Assembly: GCF_003992675.1 (NCBI RefSeq)
Contig: NZ_RZMZ01000002.1
Location: 188,501-252,500 of the forward strand
Direction of reading: 5' to 3'
Length of the DNA: 64,000 nt
Origin: Flagellimonas marinaquae
Lineage (GTDB): Bacteria > Bacteroidota > Bacteroidia > Flavobacteriales > Flavobacteriaceae
Positions 38,401-46,418 of this stretch are shown here, piece by piece. The notes below the pieces were generated by a model. It did no database searches and was not told the DNA's origin. It worked only from the letters and a program-made list of their open reading frames with translations. The number at the start of each line of letters is the position of its first letter. The first letter of the stretch is position 1. Made by a program: the position numbers and the translations under genes.

Positions 38401-39198
38401 TGATGTTTTTCGCAGTAGATTGATGGCCGCACCCAAAAACGGCATGGGCACCTTTCCACCATTAGGATAAAGTCCTTGTTTGAATGAAAATTGCCCCCCA
38501 TGTACGCCATACGATAATAGGGGATGGTGCAAAGCAATAATGACCGTTTTTTGCCTGTTCTTTTTGATCAAACTTTCCAGTTCCTCAAAAAATCGTCCCC
38601 TATCCTTAATCTCACATTCATCGTTCATGGTGGGGTGCTTGTCCCAGTTGACCAAGTACCATTCTGTATCAATGGCAATGACCATAACATTGTCACTGAT
38701 CTCTATATCCTCTATGGGACAGCCATTTTCGGGTTGAAACGCTTCATTGTCGTCCAGTACATCCTCCACATATTCCTCTTCCCGTTTCAGACCTTTCAAA
38801 CCATTGCTATACCAATCGTGGTTGCCTGGAATGAAAATCGGCTTGCCCTTAAAATTCTCCAAAGTGGCCAATTGTGCGTCCAAATAATGCTTGGATTGCT
38901 GATAGCCTTCAGGGTCATCATCCTTATCCACAAAACCAGCTGGATAAATATTATCACCCAAAAAAATAGCCGTACTGTTCGGTTTGGCGTTCTCAAGCTC
39001 CCTTTTGAATCTTTTCAAGGTAGGATTGAGCTGGCCCATGGGAGATTTTCCTGCATCGCCAATCAAGTAGAAGGTATGTTCCACGTCCTTTTTGGCATCA
39101 GCAACATCAACAGAGAAAGGCTGTGCATACTTGGTTTGGTAGGTGGCGCAACCATGCAATACGCCAATGAGCAGGGCTAGCAAGTAATGTTTCTTCAT
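35491..39198 (-). CDS. Metallophosphoesterase fused to an outer-membrane beta-barrel
   Basis: 1235 residues from ATG 39198; an ORF extension upstream lacks signal features. The lipoprotein signal ends in GVLHGC (C17). The calcineurin-like site is complete: LIGDAG with D48, FLGDN with D82, GNHDW at 125-129, LHHPLL, and GHEHTLQ. A middle section (about 400-850) carries a region with ARDRDQVFSRWGDG. The C-terminal ~350 residues are a BamA/Omp85-like barrel ending in FAFGLGFGF. The phosphoesterase would lie on one side of the outer membrane, attached to its own pore. Substrate unknown. Homologues of this layout are known in Bacteroidota. Confidence 0.85.
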   Translation of the reverse strand: MKKHYLLALLIGVLHGCATYQTKYAQPFSVDVADAKKDVEHTFYLIGDAGKSPMGQLNPTLKRFKRELENAKPNSTAIFLGDNIYPAGFVDKDDDPEGYQQSKHYLDAQLATLENFKGKPIFIPGNHDWYSNGLKGLKREEEYVEDVLDDNEAFQPENGCPIEDIEISDNVMVIAIDTEWYLVNWDKHPTMNDECEIKDRGRFFEELESLIKKNRQKTVIIALHHPLLSYGVHGGQFSFKQGLYPNGGKVPMPFLGAAINLLRKTSGASAEDLSNQLYNELKKRILTLSQYSDKIIFASGHEHTLQYIEEFGKPQIVSGSGAKTGETRLLNGSKFSSGMNGYAVLTVYKDGSSEVVFRGTEADTVLFRTPVLSPDRSTKKIKMDDDFPAYQMASVYSPEEIEKSGFHKWLWGERYRKYYGTQVKAPTVRLDTLFGGLTVVRKGGGNQSNSLRLADKEGREYVMRGLRKSAERYLQAIAFQEQYIIGQFQDTYTQELLLDLYTGAHPYAPFTIGKLSEALGMFHTNPKLFYVPKQSVLGDYNKEFGDGLYMIEEHVSDDHDNLKSFGFTKKIESTYDLMDKLREDEEYSIDQKEYVKARLFDIMIGDWDRHVDQWRWAEFETEEGNKVYKPIARDRDQVFSRWGDGLIMGFGSRTIPGLRIFEGFHEKIRSVEGFTSSPRTFALDMALLSETDLDTWIEQAEFIQQNLNGEIIDEAFLAFPEEVRDETLTEIKRILLARKANLVQTAKDYYAVLNRYSVVTGTDKDDYFNIVSLPNGHVEVRAYRIKGGEMTDLFFSKVYDPNYTKEIWVYGLDDDDVFDARTETSRIKVRIVGGQNNDVYKISEGSKKVWVYDFKDKKNTLEEAYGGKINLVKDYDTNTYEFLNIKASNNQVLPTIGFNPDDGVRIGLTDTYTFNGFRKNPFTQQHTFNAAYYFATDGFDLGYRGEFAHVFNKVNLEVSAKFTSPNFTRNFFGFGNETVNNDDTEPLGLDYNRVRIRTLQLSPSLVWRGFLGSKVRLGVAYENIEIEETENRFINEFYVANGEENHLSFFGADGEYSYSNTDNEAFPTVGMAFSLKGGFRKNLDDGSRSFGYVIPSFSMDHKLTANGRLVLATQLKGHFTIGNGYEFYQAASIGGDNGLRGFRFQRFTGKTAYFQNTDVRYSFRRTKTGILPVTPGVYGGFDYGRVWFPGDSSRVWHNSYGGGFFLNGADLLSANFGLFNSSDGLRFAFGLGFGF

Positions 39199-39251
39199 AT
39201 TGCACGACGTTAATACCAAAATTTTGTAATTTGGAATTCCAATCAGAGTAT

Positions 39252-40442
39252 ATGTCGGAAATTGTTGATAAAACTAAACACTTCGTTTCTAATCTTTTAA
39301 CGGAGGAACTCGACTCCAAGTTCTTGTACCACAACTTGCGACATACCGAACGAGTAGTCAAAAGTACTAAAGAATTGCTCAATCACTATAATTTAGACGA
39401 TGCCAAGACAGAACAATTGCTGTTGGCAGCTTGGTTCCACGATGTAGGCCATGTTCATGGCCATGAGGGCCACGAAGAAAATAGTTGTAGGCTTGCTTCC
39501 AATTTCCTAAAGGAACAGGGCTATGATCAAAAGGGAATCCATGAGGTCTGCTCTTTGATTATGGCCACTAAAATGTGTAACGAGCCCAATACCTTATCCG
39601 AACAGATTATTCGCGATGCGGATATGTCGCATTTTGCCAAAAGGAGTTATTGGGAAACAACGGATTTTTTAAAAGATGAGCTTAAGGAATTGGGGATTGC
39701 AGACTATTCCTCCAAAAAGTGGCGGGACAAGAACATTAAAATGTTCCGCAAACATCAGTTTTATACGGACTACGCCAAAGAAAACTGGGAAGATGGAAAG
39801 CAAAAAAACTTGAAGCAGCTCCTCAAAGAGAAAAAGGCCGAAAAAAAGATTGCCAAAAAGGAAGCACTCAAAGCCAAATACAAAAGCGAAAGTCCCGACC
39901 GAAGCGTACAAACGCTGTATCGTGTAACATTGAAAAACCACTTGAAACTGAGTGATATCGCCGACACCAAAGCCAACATCCTCTTATCGGTGAATGCGAT
40001 TATCATTTCGCTGGTATTGGCCAATTTGCTCACCAAGTTGGACAATCCTTCCAATACCTATATGATCTATCCCACTTTGATTTTGATTATGTTCAGTGTT
40101 GTTTCCATGGTATTGTCCGTTTTGGCAACAAGACCCAATATCACCGCTGGAAAATTCACCAAGGAGGATGTGGAGGAGCGACGGGTAAACTTGTTGTTTT
40201 TTGGAAACTTTCATCAAATGGACCTAAAGGAGTACGAATGGGCCTTACAGGAAATGGTCAAGGACAAGGATTACGTATACTCGTCCCTCACGAAAGACCT
40301 CTATTATTTAGGCGTTGTGTTGAACAAAAAATACAAGATACTTCGCATTACCTACAATATATTCATGGTAGGGATGATCATTTCCGTGATTTCCTTTGGG
40401 ATTGCCTTCCGTTTTTTTGGCCCCGACCGATTGATTTTTTAG
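39252..40442 (+). CDS. HD domain fused to Pycsar-type membrane effector (DUF5706)
   Basis: 396 residues from ATG 39252; the TTG at 39231 overlaps a promoter-like TAATTTG and is unlikely. The N-terminal HD phosphohydrolase domain (about 5-150) has HNLRH (H31), AAWFHDVGH (H63-D64) and RDAD (D122-D124). A charged lysine-rich linker (180-212) follows. The C-terminal part has DIADTKANILLSVN and membrane segments at about 243-263, 271-292 and 367-388, the pattern of Pycsar effectors (PycTM). In Pycsar anti-phage systems such proteins respond to cCMP or cUMP made by a partner cyclase. No nucleotide cyclase gene is seen here, so partner and role are open. Confidence 0.82.
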   Translation: MSEIVDKTKHFVSNLLTEELDSKFLYHNLRHTERVVKSTKELLNHYNLDDAKTEQLLLAAWFHDVGHVHGHEGHEENSCRLASNFLKEQGYDQKGIHEVCSLIMATKMCNEPNTLSEQIIRDADMSHFAKRSYWETTDFLKDELKELGIADYSSKKWRDKNIKMFRKHQFYTDYAKENWEDGKQKNLKQLLKEKKAEKKIAKKEALKAKYKSESPDRSVQTLYRVTLKNHLKLSDIADTKANILLSVNAIIISLVLANLLTKLDNPSNTYMIYPTLILIMFSVVSMVLSVLATRPNITAGKFTKEDVEERRVNLLFFGNFHQMDLKEYEWALQEMVKDKDYVYSSLTKDLYYLGVVLNKKYKILRITYNIFMVGMIISVISFGIAFRFFGPDRLIF

Positions 40443-40443
40443 G

Positions 40444-42819
40444 CTAGTTGTTCAGTTCTTCCATCAAATCATCGTAGGTATAGGTACGCTCGGATTTTTT
40501 ATCCTTTTGATAGAGAATTTCTGCCCGAATGGCCTTTAATCCAGAAACCCCTTGGACGCCTTCAAGTTCTACAATCTCAATATTGTTGGTAAAGTAGCCT
40601 TTGGCCTTTAGGAAACTGATATACCTCAAATACTCTTTTTCGTCTTTGCGCTGCGAGTACACAATGGCCAATTTCCCCTTTTGGGTAAGGCGTTCGTTGG
40701 TTCCTTTCACGAAGGATTTATCGATTCGCTTTTTGATTACCTCATATCTGGCGTTGTAGGTTCCATCCACATCAAAGCGCTTTTCATCCATCCTAAACCG
40801 TATGGCCAAGGACGTACTGTACACTAAGACCAATGAGGCCACATCCAATTTGACGGACAAATACGGTTTTAGGGCATAGTATTTATTCTCCATTTCTACC
40901 ATTACCTGTAACTGCCACAATCTAAGATTGCTTAAAAACAACTCATTGAACTCACGGTCCTTTGCGATGGAACTGCCAATGTACATATTGTGTTCCACCC
41001 CATCGGTTTTGTACCGTTCAAAATAGTGTGGAAACATTTTTTGGGCCTCTTCCTGTTTTTTATCCAATAGGGCAGCCAATTTCATGTTGGCCTCCATCAC
41101 GCTTTCATCATAGTTTCTGCGATGATCGTAGTAGCTTTCGGTGGACTTGTCTATTTTTTCCTTGTACGCTTCGAGTAATACCGCTATTTCGGCATCTTCT
41201 TTTTGCAAATGCTCAAAAACAGGGTCTACCTCAACTTTTACAAAATCGAATACGGCTTGTTCCGTATGGGTGAACAGGGCCTCTTTTACTTCGTTCAAAT
41301 AATTGTTGACCCGGAACATCAGTTCCTCGTAGATAGGCAACTTGTATTTGCTAAAAGCGATTTCCAGCACATCATTGATTTCAGATAACTGAATCATCAA
41401 ATCTCGTTGGATGGCCAAATTACGTTCCTTTGCAGAATCCTTGATATCAATTTGTCCGTATAGCGGATATACGTCCTTAAAAACAACTTCTTTAAAAACC
41501 GCCTCGTTGCCCGACAGTTCATCGGCCATAAAGCGTTTGGCCTCTTCCTGAAATTTCCAATACACCGATGGGTGCACAGAAGTACATTCGTGTTGGATTA
41601 CGGCATCAATCAGATTTTCCTCTTCTTCGATGGTGCGCATCACCGCCGCCACGATGTAAGGCATCACATCGTCCAACTTATTGGCATTTACGCTATTGAG
41701 TTCGTTCACTTTGCCGGAAACCAGCTCCAAAACCCCCAATAGCTCACCATTCATGGCAATGGGTGATAAAATGGCACTTTTAATGCCCTGATCCATCAAA
41801 TTTTTATAGGGTTGAACCTTGCCCTCCGTTTTATGATAATATTTTTCGACGTTGGAAATGGCGAAATACTTGTTCTCCTTAAAAAGCTTTCCATGGGAAT
41901 AGCTACAAAACGTAGAATTACAGTCTTCGGTTTCCTTCCCATTCAGGATATAGCTGTCCATTCCCTTTCCATAAATCTTAAAAAAGCGATTGGCACCCGA
42001 ATCATAGCCAGCAAATCCGACTTTGATATCGTTCAACCTGAAGAAAGACCTAAAGGTATCCTCAAAATTTTCCATAAAGGATTCGTTCCCACGTTGGGTC
42101 TTTCCGATCAAGGTGGACTTTATTTCCGATACGGAATGTTCCGCGGTAACATCAAACATATTGGAGATGACAAAGCCTTTGGCCAAAAAACTATTGGGCG
42201 GTATTTTCTCCTTCCAAAGATCTAAGTTGTAAAAGTTCTCCAATAGCTCATCCACATCATCCTGGCTAACGGGCTTTGCTTTGTCCGTTGGGATGATTTC
42301 CATAAAATCCGCATTGTACAAAATACGGTAACGGCGCATAACACCGTTAGAATCGGGTATATCGAAAAAAAATGGACGTTTAAAATCTAAATTGTAACCG
42401 TAATAAAACTGCAAGATCACCGTACACTTCATGATGTAATCAAATTCACGTGGAATGTTGGTGATTTCCGGTTCGTATGCCTCTCCCGCATCTTTCAATA
42501 TTTGTCTAAAGCGTTCCGAGGAGTTAAAAACCAAGTTTTCGAAGGGCGTTGAAGCTGTTTTTATCTCGTTCTTGGTCAAAATGGGGGCAAAAGAATCCTC
42601 CAAAATAATGCTGATCACATCCTTGTAGGTTTCCAGTAGGGACAAATCAGTGAAGCCTTCACGAAGTTCTGGGTATGGAGCCTGTGCATCCAAGACATAT
42701 TTGGCCCGTTCAGCCATGTGTTTATTGGAGCTGTTGAGCTGCTCATCGTAATGTTCCAACAACTTGTTGAAACTCACCAATTGAACAAGTGGGCTTTCAG
42801 AATGGTAGTCATGCTTCAT
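40444..42819 (-). CDS. GAF domain-containing protein
   Basis: 791 residues from ATG 42819 (MKHDYHSESPLVQLV). A central GAF-like domain lies near 255-410 (GIKSAILSPIAMNGELLGVLELVSG), with a long helical, acidic C-terminal part that includes coiled-coil-like stretches (KKQEEAQKMF, DRDLMIQLSEIND-type helices). No kinase, cyclase or HTH domain is recognised. GAF domains bind small molecules, often cyclic nucleotides, which is notable next to the Pycsar-type gene, but the two are convergent and not one operon. A TAnnTTTG box lies at 42846-42853. Function unknown; cytoplasmic. Confidence 0.75.
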   Translation of the reverse strand: MKHDYHSESPLVQLVSFNKLLEHYDEQLNSSNKHMAERAKYVLDAQAPYPELREGFTDLSLLETYKDVISIILEDSFAPILTKNEIKTASTPFENLVFNSSERFRQILKDAGEAYEPEITNIPREFDYIMKCTVILQFYYGYNLDFKRPFFFDIPDSNGVMRRYRILYNADFMEIIPTDKAKPVSQDDVDELLENFYNLDLWKEKIPPNSFLAKGFVISNMFDVTAEHSVSEIKSTLIGKTQRGNESFMENFEDTFRSFFRLNDIKVGFAGYDSGANRFFKIYGKGMDSYILNGKETEDCNSTFCSYSHGKLFKENKYFAISNVEKYYHKTEGKVQPYKNLMDQGIKSAILSPIAMNGELLGVLELVSGKVNELNSVNANKLDDVMPYIVAAVMRTIEEEENLIDAVIQHECTSVHPSVYWKFQEEAKRFMADELSGNEAVFKEVVFKDVYPLYGQIDIKDSAKERNLAIQRDLMIQLSEINDVLEIAFSKYKLPIYEELMFRVNNYLNEVKEALFTHTEQAVFDFVKVEVDPVFEHLQKEDAEIAVLLEAYKEKIDKSTESYYDHRRNYDESVMEANMKLAALLDKKQEEAQKMFPHYFERYKTDGVEHNMYIGSSIAKDREFNELFLSNLRLWQLQVMVEMENKYYALKPYLSVKLDVASLVLVYSTSLAIRFRMDEKRFDVDGTYNARYEVIKKRIDKSFVKGTNERLTQKGKLAIVYSQRKDEKEYLRYISFLKAKGYFTNNIEIVELEGVQGVSGLKAIRAEILYQKDKKSERTYTYDDLMEELNN

Positions 42820-42845
42820 ACACCGTTTAGTCGAGGTTTCTACCA

Positions 42846-42853
42846 CAAATTTA
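42846..42853 (-). promoter_or_regulatory. Candidate -7 box TAAATTTG of the GAF gene
   Basis: On the minus strand TAAATTTG is an exact TAnnTTTG match, 26 bp before the ATG at 42819. It supports that start against an upstream alternative at 42846. Confidence 0.45.
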
Positions 42854-42879
42854 CAAAAAGTAAAGGCGCATATGGTTTT

Positions 42880-43830
42880 ATGAATATCTTTATGGACAAA
42901 ACGTCCTTTTTCAAGGATTTTAGTGCCATTTTCATGTCCTCTTCGACCCGATTAGACAACGCCTACAAAAATGCCAAGGTCATTCCCTTTGATGAGGGCT
43001 CCAAATTCATTTTTTTTAGTGATTGTCATCGTGGGGACAACAGCTTTGCCGACGATTTTGCCAATAATCGGAATATTTACTTTCACGCCCTGAACCACTA
43101 TTATCGGGAAGGTTTCAGCTACATCGAACTTGGGGATGGGGACGAGCTTTGGGAAAATATCAGTTTTGATTCCATTTTTGAGGCACATAAAAATGTCTAT
43201 CAATTGTTGAGAAGGTTTCATTTGGAAAACCGGTTGCACATGCTTTGGGGCAATCACGATATGGTGTATCGTGACCCCGCCTATGTGGACGAAAATCTAT
43301 CGCATTATTTTGAACCCATTGACGGGTCGGATAAAGAACTTTTCGAAGGCATTACCTATCACGAAGCCGTTGTTTTGAAGCATTCCGAAACAGGACAAGA
43401 GATTTTTTGCGTTCATGGACATCAAGCGGATTGGTGGAACTACGTTTGCTGGCGCATAGGTCGATTTTTGGTGCGGGTATTATGGAAACCGCTTCAGGTA
43501 GTGGGCATTGCAGACCCCACAAGCCCTGCTAAAAATTACAAGGAGCTCATCCGAATAGAAAAGCGCATCAAACGTTGGATTCTAAAAAACGGATTGTTGA
43601 TCACCATGGCTGGACATACCCACAGGCCACGATTTCCGGAGCCTGGACAAATCCCCTTTTTCAATGACGGAAGCTGTGTACACCCGCGAAGCATCACTGG
43701 GATTGAGTTGGAAAACGGGCAACTATCCCTTATTAAATGGCACATTGATACCAAGCCAGACGGTACGCTTCAAATTGTACGGGTTTTATTGGAAGGTCCA
43801 GAAAAACTAAGGGATTATATCAATTACTAA
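42880..43830 (+). CDS. Metallophosphoesterase (LpxH/UDP-diacylglucosamine pyrophosphatase-like)
   Basis: 316 residues if started at ATG 42880; ATG 42934 (MSSSTRLDNAYK) is equally possible. The longer frame from 42718 would overlap the divergent GAF gene. Calcineurin-type motifs are complete: FFSDCHRGD, LGDGDELWE, LWGNHDMVY, CVHGHQADWW and AGHTHRPRF, followed by FFNDGSCVHP. The HQADWW segment resembles phosphoesterases related to LpxH. It is cytoplasmic or membrane-peripheral without signal peptide. Substrate is not certain: lipid-A precursor or another phosphodiester. Its stop shares four bases with that of the convergent aminotransferase-fold gene. Confidence 0.82.
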   Translation: MNIFMDKTSFFKDFSAIFMSSSTRLDNAYKNAKVIPFDEGSKFIFFSDCHRGDNSFADDFANNRNIYFHALNHYYREGFSYIELGDGDELWENISFDSIFEAHKNVYQLLRRFHLENRLHMLWGNHDMVYRDPAYVDENLSHYFEPIDGSDKELFEGITYHEAVVLKHSETGQEIFCVHGHQADWWNYVCWRIGRFLVRVLWKPLQVVGIADPTSPAKNYKELIRIEKRIKRWILKNGLLITMAGHTHRPRFPEPGQIPFFNDGSCVHPRSITGIELENGQLSLIKWHIDTKPDGTLQIVRVLLEGPEKLRDYINY

Positions 43831-45086
43831 GTTCGCTTTGCCATAGTTTTGATGGCACCCACAAAATGGTCGAGCTCATCGGTGGTGGTGAATACATTGG
43901 GCGTGATCCTACAGCCATGGACATTTTCAAAATCGATGGCAACGGTCCAGATGTTGAACTCCTCCAGTAGGGTCTTTGCCATTTCCGAAGGCTTCATGTT
44001 GGTAAGTCCCACATTGGCAATACCACAACTGCGGTGCGGCTCCACTGGAGTATTGATGACCACATTCTCCACATCCCGGAGTTGGTCGCTCCAATATCGT
44101 TGCAGGTAGCGCATTCGGTTTTCCTTACGCTCCAATCCAATCATGTCCAAGTAGTCCACAGCATCATTGATCGTCAAATCCGTATGCACGGGATGGGTAC
44201 CTGTATGGTTGAGCCTACGAATCTTGGTGTCATCCTCTTCGTGTTCCGCAAACAAGGGCCATATCTTCGGAATGTTTTTCTCCGCAACATACAGCATACC
44301 AGCTCCAAGTGGTGAGCAAAGCCATTTATGCAAACTGGACCCATAGTAATCGCAGTCCAATTCGGCCAAATCCACCTTTATGTGTCCAACGCAATGGGCG
44401 CCGTCCACCATCACCTCTACCCCGTGGGAGTGGGCCATATCACAAATCTTTCGGACGGGCAATATCTGCCCGGTCACATTTATCATATGGCAGATCATCA
44501 ATAACTTGGTCTTTGGAGTTATCTGTGATTCGTAAAGGGATACAATTTCCTCATCGGATTCGGGGTGATTGGGTACGGAGACTTTTTTGCAAACAATACC
44601 ATAGCGATCTTCCATTTGATGAAAATGTATCTGCATGGCCCCATAATCCTGGACTGCAAAAACAGCTTCGTCACCCTTTTCCCAAGGAAAGCCCCCAATG
44701 ATCATATCCAAGGACTCCGTAGTATTCCGAGTGATTACCAATTCCTTTTCCGAACAATTGACAAGTTGGGCTACCCTGGCCGCTGCCTTGTCCTTGTTCT
44801 CCCATTGCACGGTACGCATATAATAAGATCCTTCATAATTTACGTGTTGCGCGTGCTCGCTGAACTTATTGAGAATAGGAGTTGGAATAATATTGTAGTA
44901 CCCACTTTCCAAGTTGATATAATCCGGTTTTAAACGGTAATCTTCCCTGATGCGTTTCCAAAACGCATCACTATCCTTATCCGGATAAGGTTTTGATATG
45001 GTTGTTGTACCATTCAAAGTAAACGGAAAAAGTGGTGCGGCCATGGCTGCACTGCCCATATATTGTAAGAAGTGTCGTTTTTTCAT
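43827..45086 (-). CDS. Class V aminotransferase-fold PLP enzyme with export signal
   Basis: 419 residues from ATG 45086. The N terminus MKKRHFLQYMGSAAMAAPLFPF is a Tat-like or Sec signal, with KKRHF in place of a full twin-arginine motif. The PLP site shows NTTESLDMII (phosphate cup), VDGAHCVGH with D228 and H231, and the Schiff-base lysine in GSSLHKWL (K254). The family includes isopenicillin-N epimerases, cysteine desulfurases and kynureninase relatives; no desulfurase cysteine loop is seen. Exported members are common in Bacteroidota and their reaction is not known. Divergent from the AraC-type regulator gene. Confidence 0.85.
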   Translation of the reverse strand: MKKRHFLQYMGSAAMAAPLFPFTLNGTTTISKPYPDKDSDAFWKRIREDYRLKPDYINLESGYYNIIPTPILNKFSEHAQHVNYEGSYYMRTVQWENKDKAAARVAQLVNCSEKELVITRNTTESLDMIIGGFPWEKGDEAVFAVQDYGAMQIHFHQMEDRYGIVCKKVSVPNHPESDEEIVSLYESQITPKTKLLMICHMINVTGQILPVRKICDMAHSHGVEVMVDGAHCVGHIKVDLAELDCDYYGSSLHKWLCSPLGAGMLYVAEKNIPKIWPLFAEHEEDDTKIRRLNHTGTHPVHTDLTINDAVDYLDMIGLERKENRMRYLQRYWSDQLRDVENVVINTPVEPHRSCGIANVGLTNMKPSEMAKTLLEEFNIWTVAIDFENVHGCRITPNVFTTTDELDHFVGAIKTMAKRT

Positions 45087-45164
45087 TTTCGTGTCAGGTC
45101 GATTTAAAAAAGAATGGTAATTTTCGATTCTACTTGCTTTCAAGATACAACTTATGCGCCATAA

Positions 45165-46328
45165 ATGAATGATGTAACGACCATATTAGACCAAGTCCCC
45201 ATTCAGTATGACCTTGCATCGCACATCATCCTCTTGGGCGTAGTACAGGGTTTTTTCTTGGCCTTGGTCATCTTTTTAAGGGCAAAACGCGATTCGGCCA
45301 TCATTTTCTTCGGTTGGTCCCTATTGGTGCAATGCCTCGTATTTTTGGATATCTATCTCTGCTATACCGGTTTGATGAAATACACGATGCACTTGAACGA
45401 TTCAACCGAGTTTTTGGTGCTCTTGATTGCTCCAACATTATACTTCTTCTTGTTTGCCCTATTGCAACGCAAACCTATCAGCCTAAAGAAACATTGGCCC
45501 CATTTTATGCTTCCATTCCTTTATGCCATTTCCCAAATCAATTTTTACACCAGCCCGATAGAAGTAAAAATAAACGCCTACTTGGGTGCCTACCATCAGG
45601 ATTTGGGCTTTTTGGAAGTTCCTGGCACCTTCGATTATTCGTACCATTACATTAAAGACCAATTTCGGTGGTTGGTGCTGTTCAGCTTTGCATTTTATTT
45701 GATTTTATCCTTTTCGCTATTGATGAAGTCCAGAAAACAGGGATGGACGACCCCAAAGAACATCAAAGTGGACAAGTATCTATTTTCAAGAAATACGGTT
45801 ATTTTTTTTCTAGTGATTCTGTTGACCATATTTGTTATTTTCCTCAATTTTGATGATGATGGAGGTGACCATATTATCGGAATTATTCAAACGATTACCA
45901 TTTTTATCACTTCTTACTTTGTCCTTTCCGAGTCCCGCTTCTTTGAAAAATCTTGGATTGCGGACAAATATGAGACGCTGTCGGGCACTTCCGTTCAATT
46001 CAGGACCCTTGAAAACTTTATGGACGATTCCTTGTATTATGCACAGCAAGATATCAGTCTGAAAAAAGTATCCGAGCAATTGGGCACCAATGGCAATGCC
46101 ATCTCGAGATTGGTCAACTCAGAAACGGGCACCAACTTCAACGATTACATTAATCAAAAACGAATCGCGTTAGCGCAAAGCAGGCTGCTGGAACCTGAGT
46201 TCAAACAACTCACGGTTGAGGCCATTGGCGAATCGGTCGGGTTCAAATCCAAATCTGCTTTTTACAATGCCTTTAAAAAACATACAGGTCAATCCCCATC
46301 AGCTTATATGAAGCAAAATAAGGGCTAA
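45165..46328 (+). CDS. AraC family regulator with N-terminal membrane domain
   Basis: 387 residues. Six to seven hydrophobic segments fill about 18-245 (HIILLGVVQGFFLALVIFL, FLVLLIAPTLYFFLFALL, FFLVILLTIFVIFL). An AraC-type double helix-turn-helix covers about 285-385: QDISLKKVSEQLGTNGNAISRLVNS and LTVEAIGESVGFKSKSAFYNAFKKHTGQSP. It should sense a signal in the membrane and activate genes directly. Divergent from the aminotransferase-fold gene and followed 90 bp later by an acyltransferase, either of which may be its target (inference). Confidence 0.9.
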   Translation: MNDVTTILDQVPIQYDLASHIILLGVVQGFFLALVIFLRAKRDSAIIFFGWSLLVQCLVFLDIYLCYTGLMKYTMHLNDSTEFLVLLIAPTLYFFLFALLQRKPISLKKHWPHFMLPFLYAISQINFYTSPIEVKINAYLGAYHQDLGFLEVPGTFDYSYHYIKDQFRWLVLFSFAFYLILSFSLLMKSRKQGWTTPKNIKVDKYLFSRNTVIFFLVILLTIFVIFLNFDDDGGDHIIGIIQTITIFITSYFVLSESRFFEKSWIADKYETLSGTSVQFRTLENFMDDSLYYAQQDISLKKVSEQLGTNGNAISRLVNSETGTNFNDYINQKRIALAQSRLLEPEFKQLTVEAIGESVGFKSKSAFYNAFKKHTGQSPSAYMKQNKG

Positions 46329-46418
46329 TTCCTCCATAATTGTAATTCAGGACATTTACCACATCCAAAAAATATGCTGTTTGGCCAGCCCTTTACACCT
46401 TTGGAAAAAATTTTAAAA

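Noticed and set aside
42718-42879. N-terminal extension of the phosphoesterase at 42880
   Set aside because: It would overlap the start of the divergent GAF gene and its promoter, and the residues are not family-like.
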